In this document: piece by piece, positions 1-10,374 of the stretch
Layout: each line of letters starts with the position of its first letter
How positions within the stretch are numbered: position 1 is the stretch's first letter
Origin: Parasitella parasitica
Lineage: Eukaryota > Mucoromycota > Mucoromycetes > Mucorales > Mucoraceae
Direction of reading: 5' to 3'
Length of the DNA stretch: 27,610 bases
Assembly: GCA_025201805.1 (NCBI GenBank)
Contig: MU619408.1
Coordinates: 1-27,610 of the forward strand
Made by a program: the position numbers and the translations under genes
Notes under the pieces: generated by a model
What the model was told of the DNA's origin: nothing
The model's input: the letters and a program-made list of their open reading frames with translations, nothing else
The model's database searches: none

Positions 1-336
1 GAGTTGAAGTTTGAATGTCAATTATGCAATGATCTCTTGAATCATCACATGTTGATTTTTTAACCTAATTTGATGTTTGCCAAAAGCGCAAGGTGTAAGA
101 TGGTGAACTATCCTAAAGCTGGGTATTATATAAATCTGGCGCTCACTACTTTGCGTTTTTGAACCGTTAAAAGCCGTTGTCTTTCTTTGTGTTTCTCCTC
201 AACAATAATAATGTTAGTAGTATCGTCACTGAAAAACTCAATAAAAAAGGACAGAGGCAACAGCAAACAATTACTCATAACTTTTCGATTTATTACATCA
301 TTAAAAAACATACTATATACATACTATATATATATT
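1..336. other. Intergenic, 3' flank of PP2C gene
   Basis: AT-rich sequence downstream of the PP2C stop codon. It has a TATA-like run (about 124-132) and low-complexity AT stretches near 300-340. The short open frames on both strands overlap one another and resemble nothing I recognise. No gene is supported. Confidence 0.5.
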
Positions 337-1619
337 TTACGGTTTGGTTTCTTTATCCTTGGTGGTATCATCAGTTGTGGATACAACATCATTACCCAGA
401 GCATCCTTCTTGGGAGTAGCACGGGCTGCCATCCAATCGTACCACTGTTCCTCTGTCTTTCCATTTAAAATAGCAACGATTATGATTGACATGTTGTCAC
501 ATCCAATGCCTCCTCCACTACTATCTGGTGCAAGACAATGGTCTATTATTTGCTCACAAATATCTTGCAATTTTGTCTTTTCGGCAAGATGTTGATACAC
601 ATAGCTGACTACTTGTTGGTTCGTCATACAATCCCAAATACCATCACAGGCTAAAACAAAAAACTCATCCTCGTCTCTAATCGTATGTACGATTATATCA
701 GGGTTGCAGGTTACTACCTGTTCCTCAGGGGGAAGGTTGGATGCTTGTTTAAATTCAAAATCGCCGATAGCACGCGACAAAGCAAGATTACCTATACTCT
801 GTATTAGTGTCAAATTGATTGGCATGTTGCCTTAAAAACTTGCCATTGACACGGTTGAATTCAACAAAACCGCCAGCATTGCAAATGCGTTTACTTTCTT
901 TGGGATCAATAGGCTTGTGATCATAGGATAAAGCTTTACTCTTACCAGCTGTACTAATGACAGATCTCGAATCGCCAGCATTAGCCTACCTTTAAGATTA
1001 AATAACAAAAAGAAATATATTAAAACGTTCACTAACCACAAAAATAGATTTTTGATCAGGAGTAACTAACGCTGTAACAGCTGTGCATCCAGAGGGGTCG
1101 TAAGCAAAATTTTGATCTAGACAGTCGTCAGAGACAAACGATACTGAATGTACCAGATATACCTTTTAAAAGTTCCGCATCTAATTTCATATAAGCATCA
1201 ACCAAAGCCTTGGTATACTCCTTTTCTTTGAAATATGACGATTCAATGACACGATGATGAAGTGTTTGTCCTGTATACTGGGCAACAGTCGAGCCTAACT
1301 CCAGATTTGATTTACAATTTCCTTTTTTTTTAAAAAAAAAGTCGAACCTGCTTACCTCCGTGGCCATCATAAACGCCAAAGAAACTTGCTGTCGTACCAC
1401 CCACATCTAATTCAACACAATGCGCATCTTCCATGGCTGAAAAAAAAAGTGAGAGAAACAAATAAGGAAACTAGTTGGGAGAGTAACAATGAAAAATTTT
1501 CTTTTGGTATACTTACAGAGTCTCCAACCTTGCATTGCCGAAAGGCCATAAAGCAGGCTTTTATTCTTTCCTTGGTAAGTCGATTTCTCAACTATAGGTT
1601 CTGAAAGCGTTTGTCCCAT
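337..1619 (-). CDS. PP2C-type Ser/Thr protein phosphatase (PPM family, Ptc-like)
   Basis: Metal-dependent (Mg/Mn) protein phosphatase that dephosphorylates Ser/Thr residues, typically in stress and MAP-kinase signalling. Exons on the minus strand: 1619-1517, 1436-1356, 1294-1163, 1116-1037, 985-844, 791-337; the frame closes to 330 residues. The PP2C motifs appear in order: GWRLSMEDAH, VYDGHGG (split by intron 2), [27 protein letters not shown] and GCDNMS, so the metal-binding aspartates are all present. The N-terminus MGQTLSEP follows the Ptc2/Ptc3 pattern (MGQ.LS.P), which may allow N-myristoylation at Gly2 (inference). The C-terminus is short, without the long tail of yeast Ptc2/3. The fifth intron (843-792) uses a GC donor; a GT donor two to four bases away would put a stop in frame. 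A Ptc2/3/PPM1-type assignment is likely; the exact orthologue is not settled. Confidence 0.93.
792..843 (-). other. GC-AG intron in PP2C gene
   Basis: The donor reads G|GCAAGT and the acceptor TATAG|G. Splicing here joins AAT-G to GT-AAT and gives the conserved sequence [12 protein letters not shown]. Using the nearby GT (at 839/838) would produce an immediate stop codon. GCAAGT is the known consensus for the rare GC-AG class of U2 introns. Confidence 0.85.
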
Positions 1620-2169
1620 GGTTCCTAATTGTTCTTCAAAGCAATTTTATCTATCAAAAAAAAAAGAAGAGAAAAACGGTGATTTTGACGTTAGAACATT
1701 AAAAAAAAAGTCAGCTTGGAAAAACGTACAGAAACCTTTAAGAGGCTTCAAAGCGCTGACTTGTTGAAGCAGGTCAGGTGCCCAGCAAACTGAAGGCTGC
1801 ATACTCGAATGCCTAGGCCATTTGCATATCTTTTTCGAACATCCACATCAAATGAGCCATACATGACGTAGATTCGCTAATCTTGGCGTTAATGAGCATC
1901 TAAAGTATCACTTTTCCTCAAGAAAATCAAATTTGATTGATGATTACGTGTGATGTAGGCCATCTTCTGTGTGTAGCATAGCATGCGAGATTTCCAAACG
2001 CTATCTGTTTTTAATGTTCAAGTCTACTAAGCGAAACTATAAAATACTAGAGTTTCATCTATTTATTCATGTTGGGCATTACGTTTGTTTTAAGAACTCT
2101 ATTAGACTTTTTCCTAGGTACAGGCGCTAATAACATGTCAATTTGGCAGTAGAAAGTATTGCAATCTGT
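1620..2169. other. Intergenic, promoter side of PP2C gene
   Basis: 550 bases between the PP2C start and the TAD2 stop, both on the minus strand, so it should contain the PP2C promoter. It has short A runs near 1655-1710. A 38-codon minus-strand frame (1748-1864) is open but matches nothing I know, and I do not call it a gene. Confidence 0.45.
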
Positions 2170-2756
<587 letters not shown>

Positions 2757-2799
2757 TGAATTATGCTTGATGGAATGGCATTTTGCATTGTAGAGAAAA

Positions 2800-3135
2800 A
2801 AAAAAAAAACTACCGCCACCAGCAATCATTGTTCCTGCTTTTTCTCCTTGTGTACCTGAATATCCCGTAATGGTATCCAAGGAACGACTGATTGAAACTA
2901 GTTGTGGGATGCCGGCATTGGTAGCTTGCTTGATTGATACCATCAATAAAACTTTGAGGAGATGGCAATAGCAGGTGTTGAATGTCCAATCATTTTTTGA
3001 TGGCGTTTTCTGGCTAAAAATGCAATGTCATTTACAATTTCCAAAATTCCAAAGAGCGTTTGTCTAGTGATTTTATCAAGCCTTCTATTTAGATGTGAAC
3101 ATAAACCGTATATAAAGTAGTCAAACTATGCTATA
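2800..3135 (-). pseudogene. Degenerate unrecognised coding remnant upstream of TAD2
   Basis: The minus strand carries two stretches that look protein-coding but lie in different frames. Roughly 3135-2955 reads LNRRLDKITRQTLFGILEI, continuing through FLARKRHQKMIG. Roughly 2946-2805 reads ATNAGIPQLVSISRSLDTI, continuing through GEKAGTMIAGGGS. A stop and a frame change separate them near 2945, and no plausible splice pair restores the frame. The second part then runs into a T tract just before TAD2. I do not recognise the family. It may be a frameshifted gene fragment; a sequencing error or an exon I have misread is also possible. Confidence 0.35.
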
Positions 3136-3902
3136 CAATATGGTTGTATATTGCGAACAGATAATTATAGTGTATCCCAAAAGAGAGGGTCCCAAAAGAG
3201 AGGGGGTCAATGCGTATAGTTACGCAATGCATTAAATTAGCTTGACAGATGCATGAGCCTTCAGCTGCGCGTATGTTGATGTATATTTTCTGTTTTACTT
3301 TGACTCTAAAATTGGAAAACAGCAAAAAATTTAACGTGAATAGGGGTTTCTTTCTGTAACTCAAAATAGTTTGCAACAAAAATCAATCTCGTTGTCATGG
3401 TTAATATCAACGATAAAGGCTCACTGTAAATAAAACTTTTATGGCCAGTAAAATTTAAATGCAAACAATAAAAGAGAAACGCTAAATTTATGATTATCTT
3501 CATAATTGCAAAAGAACAAGAAGTAAAATACCAATTCAAGGAAACATGTCATTCATGCGCCGAAAGAAGATTATAATGATATTGATTCAAAACCATCGAC
3601 TGATTCGCTTTAGTTTCGGTTCACCTGTTCGTTCTAGAAGAAGGAGAAAAAGAGACATGAAAGAATACAAACTTGTGGCAGAAAGGTCAATTTAGGATCA
3701 GGACAAGGGAAAAAGATAAAAGGTGCTAGTTAGAAACTTTATGTTGACATATTTGGTCAGTCGGTCATCTAGCATTTCAGCGTTGTATTTGTTCGTGAAC
3801 CAGCGCATATAGACCCAGTCAGCAAGACCGAGGCAAGATAAGCAAATAATCATACTTGAATCCTTCGGAATTGACCCTGACTCGTCTCATTATTTGCGCT
3901 AG
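3136..3902. other. Intergenic, upstream of RNR1
   Basis: AT-rich sequence with no convincing gene on either strand. It contains a 15-base tandem duplication (3175-3204). The short open frames at 3131-3539 on the minus strand have no recognisable content. Confidence 0.4.
3175..3204. repeat. Two tandem 15-bp copies (TCCCAAAAGAGAGGG)
   Basis: The 15-mer occurs twice head to tail (3175-3189 and 3190-3204) without mismatch, followed by more G residues. Such short terminal-like sequence can mark the end of a DNA transposon, but I found no inverted partner or transposase in the window. Confidence 0.6.
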
Positions 3903-3959
3903 ACGCGATTCTTTTTACATATATGTGCAATTGGTTAAACGCTAATTATATGGACGCGT
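3903..3959 (+). promoter_or_regulatory. MluI cell-cycle box-like motifs upstream of RNR1
   Basis: ACGCGA occurs at 3903-3908 and the full palindromic MluI box ACGCGT at 3954-3959, about 160 and 110 bases before the RNR1 start. In fungi MBF/SBF-type (Swi6/Mbp1) factors bind this core and drive G1/S expression of DNA-synthesis genes, including ribonucleotide reductase in yeasts. The motif is seen; its use here is inferred. Confidence 0.5.
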
Positions 3960-4065
3960 TTTTTCTTGACGTTATTCGATTTCGAGATCCATTTAAATGC
4001 TCTCAATGCGCAGAGACATTTTCTTTTCTCTTTTTTTAGAAACAGATTTTTCATAAAAATACACA

Positions 4066-6598
4066 ATGTATGTTATTAAAAGAGGTAAGTTGTACTCGGA
4101 TTTATATCCCATTAAACTAACATGATATTTCATTGCTGCGTACAGACGGTCGCAAAGAAAAGGTTGCATTTGATAAGGTAAATACACATTAAAGCTACCA
4201 CAAAAAGAGCTGCAGTCGTTAAACATCTAATTCATAGATTACTGCAAGAATCAACAAGCTCTCTTACGGCTTGGATGTCAATTTTGTCGATCCTGTCACT
4301 GTTACTCAAAAAGTTATTTCTGGTGTCTATCAAGGCATTACTACTGTAATGCTTGATACGTTAGCTGCTGAAACTGCCGCTTATATGACCATTGCTCATC
4401 CTGATTATGCTATCCTTGCTGCTCGCATTGCCGTCTCTAATTTACACAAGGAAACTCGAAAGGCCTTTTCCGAAGTTGTCCAGGATTTGTACACATATAT
4501 CAATCCCAAAAACGACACACACTCTCCCATGATCTCTGAAAATGTTTACAAGGTCATCATGGAAAATGCTGAGCGCTTAAACTCTGCGATTATCTATGAT
4601 CGTGATTTCAACTTTAACTTTTTTGGCTTTAGAACTCTTGAGCGCTCTTATCTTCTTCGTATTAACGGCAAGGTTGCTGAAAGACCTCAACATTTGATTA
4701 TGCGTGTTGCCATTGGCATTCATCCGGACGATATCGATGCTGCGATTGAATCCTATAATCTTATGTCTCAAAAGTACTTTATCCATGCTAGTCCTACTCT
4801 TTTCAATGCTGGTACTCCTCGTCCTCAACTATCATCTTGTTTCCTATTGACTCCCAAGGAAGATTCTGTTGAAGGCATCTTTGAGACTCTCAAGCGCTGT
4901 TCCAAAATTTCAAAGAGCGCCGGTGGCATTGGGCTGAATGTGCACAATATCCGTGCTTCTGATTCATATATTGCTGGATCGAATGGTGAAGCTCATGGCT
5001 TGCTGCCCATGCTCAAGATCTTTAACAGTACTGCTCGCTATGTGGATCAAGGTGGCAACAAGCGTCCTGGTGCCTTTGCTATTTACCTTGAGCCTTGGCA
5101 TGCTGACGTATTTATGTTCTTGGATCTTCGCAAGAACTTTGGTCGTGATGAAATCAGAGCAAGAGACATGTTTTACGCTCTGTGGATCCCTGATCTTTTC
5201 ATGAAACGTGTTGAACAAAATGGCCAATGGTGCCTCTTCTGTCCTAATGAAGCACCCGGTTTATGCGATGTTTGGGGTGATGAATTTGAAGTCCTTTTTG
5301 AAAAATATGAAAAGCAAGGCCTTGCTCGTGAAACCATGCCTGCTCAAAAACTTTGGTTTGCCATCATGGAAGCTCAAACCGAGACTGGCAATCCCTTCTT
5401 ACTATACAAGGACGCTTGCAACCGTAAAAGCAACCAACAGAACTTGGGCACTATCAAATGTAGTAATTTGTGTACTGAGATTGTCGAGTACTCTAGTCCT
5501 GATGAAGTTGCTGTTTGTAATCTTGGCTCTCTTGCTTTGCCCTCCTATGTTAAGAATGGCGTTTATGATTTCAAGAAGCTTCACCAAGTTGCCAAGGTCT
5601 TGACCAAGAATCTGAACAAAGTTATCGACCTTAATTTCTACCCCGTTCAAGAAGCTTACAACTCTAATATGCGCCATCGCCCCATTGGTTTAGGCGTCCA
5701 AGGCTTGGCTGATGCTTTCATCTTGATGAGATATCCTTTCGAATCTCCTCAAGCTAAAAAGTTAAACTTGCAAATTTTTGAGACTATTTATCATGCTGCT
5801 TTGGAAGCCTCTTGTGAACTTGCTGCCAAGCTTGGTCCTTATTCTTCTTATGAAGGCTCTCCTGTTTCTAAGGGTCAGCTGCAATACGAAATGTGGAATG
5901 TTACTCCTACTGATTTATGGGACTGGGACACCCTGAAGGCTGACATTGCCAAGTATGGCGTTCGTAATTCCCTTCTCTTAGCACCTATGCCCACCGCATC
6001 TACCTCTCAGATTCTTGGTTTCAATGAGTGTTTCGAACCCTATACATCGAACATTTATATGCGCCGTGTATTGTCTGGTGAATTTCAAATTGTTAATCAA
6101 TGGTTAATGAAGGATCTTGTCGAGCTTGGTATCTGGAATGATAAGGTCAAGAACAAGATTATGAATGACAATGGTTCTGTCCAAAATGTAGTTGAAATTC
6201 CTTCTGATCTTAAAGAGCTTTATAAGACCGTTTGGGAGATTTCCCAACGTACCATTATCGACATGGCTGCTGACCGTGGTGCCTTTATTGATCAAAGTCA
6301 AAGCATGAACTTATTCATCAGTAAACCCAACTTGGGTCGTTTGACTTCAATGCACTTTTACGCTTGGAAAAAAGGTTTGAAAACTGGCCAATACTATCTT
6401 CGTATTCGTCCTGCTGTTGATGCTATCAAGTTTACCGTTGATCAAGAAGCCATTGAAACATACGAGGAAGAAAATGAAACTGTTAGTAAAGATATGCCCA
6501 TCAAGGCTGAAGTTTCTGCCAAGAAAGATATGAGTGAATTACAAAACAGAATGCCTGTTGTCTGTAATGAAGAGGTTTGTGTCAGTTGCAGTGGTTAA
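4066..6598 (+). CDS. RNR1: Ribonucleoside-diphosphate reductase large subunit (class Ia)
   Basis: Reduces ribonucleoside diphosphates to deoxy forms for DNA synthesis, in complex with the small radical-bearing subunit, in the cytosol. Exons: 4066-4084, 4146-4177, 4238-6598, giving 803 residues (human RRM1 has 792). The two tiny exons encode the start of the ATP-cone ([17 protein letters not shown]), which binds the allosteric ATP/dATP. Catalytic cysteines fall at 218 (SSCFLL), 429 (SNLCTEI, the thiyl radical site) and 444 (VCNLGS), the same numbers as in human RRM1. NLCTE supplies the active-site Asn/Glu, QYYLR the radical-transfer tyrosine pair, and the tail ends CVSC-SG, the shuttle CxxC at 798/801. 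Nearly all catalytic sequence lies in one long exon. MluI-box motifs upstream suggest S-phase expression. Confidence 0.97.
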
Positions 6599-8098
6599 TA
6601 ATCTTTTATCAGAAACAAGAGCAAGCTTTTGTAAATAATTTCTCTCACACTCTCATATCATTCTTTTTCAAAAAAAAAATTTTCCGTTTCTACATTATCC
6701 ATTGAACTTGCTAAAGAGATAAAACGTACTCATTTTTATTAAAGATATTTGCATAAAACTAAAGTATCGTTTCAAACATAAAGTTCCAAACATTCGGGTG
6801 ACATTAATTTATACTACGCATGTAAGATATGAAAAGTCGGATTTTTCTGTAAACCTGAACATAAGAACATTGAAGAGATCAAATACAAAAGACGGATACA
6901 ATAATATTAAGGAAAATATCACATCAAATATCATTATATTGGTTGTGCTGTTGTGTGCAGAGGATAAAAGAATATAATCTGGAATAAAATCAGATAAGAA
7001 AATTTCATCCTAAATTGCTTCTAATGAAATGCTAGTTGTCAATTGTGCACAAATACATTTTGACCTTTGAAACTTGGATGGTGACGCACGGTTAAACAAT
7101 ATTGAACTTGGCATCACATACCAAGTTAATCACCTGTTTTATAATGGCTTATTCCTTATTATCGTCCAAAGAATCACCAATCAAGCAATTGCTTAATCTC
7201 AGGCCTTTCTGGCACAACAAATGCAACCATAGGATAGTCTGCTTCAAGAACACTACACCTTCAGTTCTACCACTAATGCTTCTTTAAACACAAAAACTTA
7301 GGACCAAATTTTAACTAGAAGTTGCCTCCAAATTCTGCAAGCAGACCATATATTCAACTTGTTGAGCATATATTCGCTCGTCAGTTATTAGTAATTCAAA
7401 TGAATGTACCATACAGCTTGATGAATTGAGCGAGTTAAGGGTCGATTTTCTCAATTCACACAAAATTTTATTCAAGAGGTCACTTCTAGCAAACTTTCAA
7501 GTATTTTGACTTGAAGGATGATATGAGCTTTATTTTTTCGTTTATGTTTTTGGCAAATTTCAATGAATTTTAAAGCAGTAAAAGATGTATGTAATGAAGC
7601 ATACACAATTTATTAATAAAACTAGCGAATATATATTGAACGGTTTTTGTTTCTGAGCAAGAAAAGTAAGAATAACGTGATAAGAGTTTCACTATTATTT
7701 GGATGGCCCGTCTTGCCCTGTAGCCAAGGGCAAGAAAATAAAATAAAAAATGGCTGTCGAAACAAGTTGCTTTTTGGTAGAACTACTAGAGCTACTGTTG
7801 TGATCAAGACACCATGTGTAGTTATTGATGTGATATATTGACTTATTAATTTGTAAGTTTTATCTCCTCATATTATGCTTGCTTTTATTAAAAACAATTA
7901 CAATTTGCTTGATCGAACAGATAAAATATATTGAATTCAACGCAACCTACAACTGTTGTCTCTGTAATAATTCGACGCTGAAATCACGTCTGTATTAGTT
8001 AAGCCCTTATATTAGATCACTTATAATCGCAAAATTGAGGTTTACTGACAGTTGGGTGGATATAAAAGGGGTCTATATTCCATTTTTACTGACTTGAT
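6599..8098. other. 1.5 kb gene-poor region between RNR1 and AIG2-like gene
   Basis: AT-rich, with the RNR1 3' UTR at its left end and the 3' flank of the minus-strand AIG2-like gene at its right. No open frame above about 65 codons begins with ATG or looks real. A 61-codon ATG-less minus-strand stretch (7311 to about 7493) reads like protein and may be a relic. I see no RNA gene or mobile element. Confidence 0.5.
7311..7493 (-). pseudogene. Possible coding relic, weakly like the start of a RhoGEF (DH) domain
   Basis: An ATG-less minus-strand frame ending in TAA reads LLNKILCELRKS, then VHSFELLITDERIYAQQVEY. The pattern (hydrophobic)ELL-T-E-x-x-YVxxLE is that of the first helix of DH (Rho guanine-nucleotide exchange) domains, but the resemblance covers only about 25 residues. 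No flanking exons that extend it were found. It could equally be chance. Confidence 0.15.
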
Positions 8099-8770
8099 TT
8101 AGCAGGTTTGGCTATCTTTCGTAATATGGAGACTATCAACCTCATAAAACTCGCAACGCTCATCAAGCCATTTTTGCTCTTTTCCTGAACTTTTAAAACA
8201 ATCAATGCTCCATTCTTCTTCGGATAGTAGTTTCTTATCACCAATCCAAAGATAAACCTCTGTATTACACAACTTATCGCCATCGATTACTTGAATAGCA
8301 ACACGCTTGTAATCCTATTGCTCTGATTAATATATCAATTTGTCTTTTTTTTTTTCTTTTCAAAAAAAAAGTCTAATACCTCTCCTTCAAAACAATCCAG
8401 CGCATTAATATCTTTTAACTCAAGTCCTTGGCAAAGTATACCTATTACACTGTCTTGGTCCTCTCCAGTATAAATTACGGCAGGATAATCTTCTCCATTT
8501 AGCGAAAATCGTTTATGCCCCTGTAAAATTATTACCTAAGGAGTCCGACTATGATCTTAAAAAATGTGAATTACCTTCAATAAGGCAGATCTTAATTGTA
8601 TCGAGTTCAATTTAAGTGTTTTGTCATGCTCAGTAGCAGTTGCACCACATAATACTTTATACTTGGATTTAGCATGCCATGATCTAAAATACCCACTTAT
8701 TTTTTTTCTTACCTCTAGAAAGTACAACATTTGACATCAAAGAACCGTAAAAAAAAGCAGAATAACACAT
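8099..8770 (-). CDS. Gamma-glutamylcyclotransferase-like / AIG2-like protein
   Basis: Small GGCT-like (AIG2/BtrG) fold protein; family members cyclise gamma-glutamyl amines to 5-oxoproline in glutathione or related metabolism, but the substrate here is unknown. Exons: 8770-8713, 8654-8575, 8520-8380, 8314-8099, giving 164 residues. The N-terminus FFYGSLM is the family's YGS(T)L substrate-binding loop, followed by VLCGA, the loop GHKRFSLNGEDYPAVI and the helix LDCFEGEDYKRVAI, in which Glu91 corresponds to the catalytic glutamate. The later segment VYLWIGDKKLL and EEEWSIDCF match plant AIG2-type proteins more closely than human GGCT. All introns are 54-65 nt and the splice phases agree. The gene runs away from RNR1; its start lies 281 bases from the divergent plus-strand gene at 9052, so the two probably share a promoter region. 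Confidence 0.88.
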
Positions 8771-9051
8771 TTTTTTCCTAAGCAAAGAAGAAAAAGAGGC
8801 ACCAGATTCATGTACATTATTGAAAACAAATATCGGAGAAGGCTTACTGTGGTAACCATAGTAGCAATGTATGTACTCTCCTTGTGTGACGCAAATACCT
8901 TAAATTTGATGGATTTATCTCGGGATTGGGTTTTCAACTGAATTATATAAACTTTTGGCAGCAACAGCAAAAAGGGAGCAGCACTGTAAAAATTTGTATA
9001 TAAATGTTCCGCCAGCATCTCTTTTTTGTTTTGTTTATCTAGCCCACATCA
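8771..9051. promoter_or_regulatory. Shared divergent promoter region
   Basis: The 281 bases separate the starts of two divergent genes, so both promoters should lie here. There is a TATA-like run near 8942-8950 and another near 8996-9003 ahead of the plus-strand gene. No specific factor site is recognisable. Confidence 0.4.
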
Positions 9052-10146
9052 ATGGTTGTCAATATCGAAAAGGCAGAAGAAATCGTAAAATATGGATGTG
9101 TCAAAAAGCATCTGATTATTCAAAAGAAACTATTACAGCAGGTCATTGACCAAGTACAACAGCGACGTAGTATGATTCACAATTACCTGACTACTGTCGA
9201 CATTATTTCACGGCAGTACGACCGAAAAAAAAATTCTCTGGAACAGCTAATTCACCATTTAGATGGTCGAGGTCAAGAATTGGATCAAGGGTTACAAAAG
9301 ATCAGCCATCAGCAAAAAGAATTAGAAAAAAAACAGATGCATTTGGAACATGAATTGCAATTTGCAAGGTCTATTGCTGAGAAATGTCGAGAGAAAAAGA
9401 TTCGCAGTGAACAACAATATCATGCTGTAGTGTCAGTGCCACTCCTTTCACTGCAATCGAAAAAGCGCTACTTAAAAGCAAGAGACAGCAATGCTGAAGC
9501 CGAGCAACAAGTCTCCGAGAAACGGGAAGCGCTAGAGAAATGTCGAGCACATCTTAAGCTTATGTCCAGAACGGTATCAGCCCAGTATAGCGAGCAGGAT
9601 CAATTATGCACTCAAAGAAGAGGTTCTGTAGATACGATCATGACATCGACACAGCAGCTGGCCTACTTAAAACAAGGTTGTGAGTTTTGGACAGGGTTTG
9701 ACAGTTATCAGGCCCAGGTCGTTTTAGAATCTGCAATTTATTTGTCTGATCTGGAAAACCAGCCTAGCAAGAAAAAGACGAGCAATAGTTTTCTGGATGT
9801 ACATCATGTGTGGACAAAGACATTCAAACTGGCATGTTTTGAGTATGGTGATCGAGAGTTGTATGGCGATACCCGCTGGAACCCAAACGTGTTAGAGATC
9901 ACTTTTGATTGCGACATGTGCCAAACATCTCAGACAGGTTGGCCGAGAGTAGTTCGAGATCATGAACTGGCGTGCGAATTGTGTTATAGCACCATTATTG
10001 AAGAAAAGCGCCCTAGCAAAGTATTAGATAATGCTAACGGTTATACCATAACGGCCACATCAATCCAACAGCATAATAGCAAGATGAAGAAATTGTTTAG
10101 TGGTTTCTTTCATCAGCGCTCATCCAAGGTTAATCCTATCCTGTAG
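9052..10146 (+). CDS. Unrecognised coiled-coil protein with paired CxxC motifs
   Basis: Single-exon gene of 364 residues that I do not recognise. Residues about 20-200 are rich in Gln, Glu, Lys and Arg with heptad-like leucines and few prolines, as expected for a long coiled coil. The C-terminal third is different: an aromatic, globular-looking part (about 210-285) leads into C287-DM-C290 and C308-EL-C311, a spacing (CxxC-x17-CxxC) that could hold one zinc ion. The last 50 residues are basic and polar. The start ATG at 9052 follows a CATCA context and is the first in frame; no splice sites are needed. It could be a cytoskeletal or vesicle-associated adaptor, but nothing in the sequence proves this. 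Confidence 0.8.
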   Translation: MVVNIEKAEEIVKYGCVKKHLIIQKKLLQQVIDQVQQRRSMIHNYLTTVDIISRQYDRKKNSLEQLIHHLDGRGQELDQGLQKISHQQKELEKKQMHLEHELQFARSIAEKCREKKIRSEQQYHAVVSVPLLSLQSKKRYLKARDSNAEAEQQVSEKREALEKCRAHLKLMSRTVSAQYSEQDQLCTQRRGSVDTIMTSTQQLAYLKQGCEFWTGFDSYQAQVVLESAIYLSDLENQPSKKKTSNSFLDVHHVWTKTFKLACFEYGDRELYGDTRWNPNVLEITFDCDMCQTSQTGWPRVVRDHELACELCYSTIIEEKRPSKVLDNANGYTITATSIQQHNSKMKKLFSGFFHQRSSKVNPIL

Positions 10147-10374
10147 AATAGTTAATAGCTGTAATTATAATAAAATCTTATATCGGTCTACTTTGTAATG
10201 TATTTCTTGATATAAGCTTACTGTCAGTATCTCAATGCATCTTCATGTCTCTTCCAAGAGTGTCAAACACACACGTCACTTTTTTGCATGTTCGGTTATC
10301 CAAAAGCTTCATAAAACGGTTTTACGTTAAAAGGCATCTTCTTTTTGCTGTTTCTACAATATCCACCCCTTAAA
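10147..10374. other. Intergenic, promoter of Vps3844-like gene
   Basis: Short spacer between two plus-strand genes. A polyadenylation-like AATAAAAT occurs at about 10169. No further elements are recognisable. Confidence 0.4.

Noticed and set aside
1748-1864. 38-codon minus-strand frame starting MYGSFDVDVRKRY
   Set aside because: It has a start and stop but no recognisable motif and sits in the expected PP2C promoter; too short to support.
2757-2825. Longer N-terminus for TAD2 from an ATG at 2825
   Set aside because: It would add VVFFFFLYN encoded by a T tract; family homology begins at the ATG at 2756.
7102-7841. Plus- and minus-strand frames of about 61-64 codons
   Set aside because: Length expected by chance in AT-rich DNA, with no motif and no splice partners.
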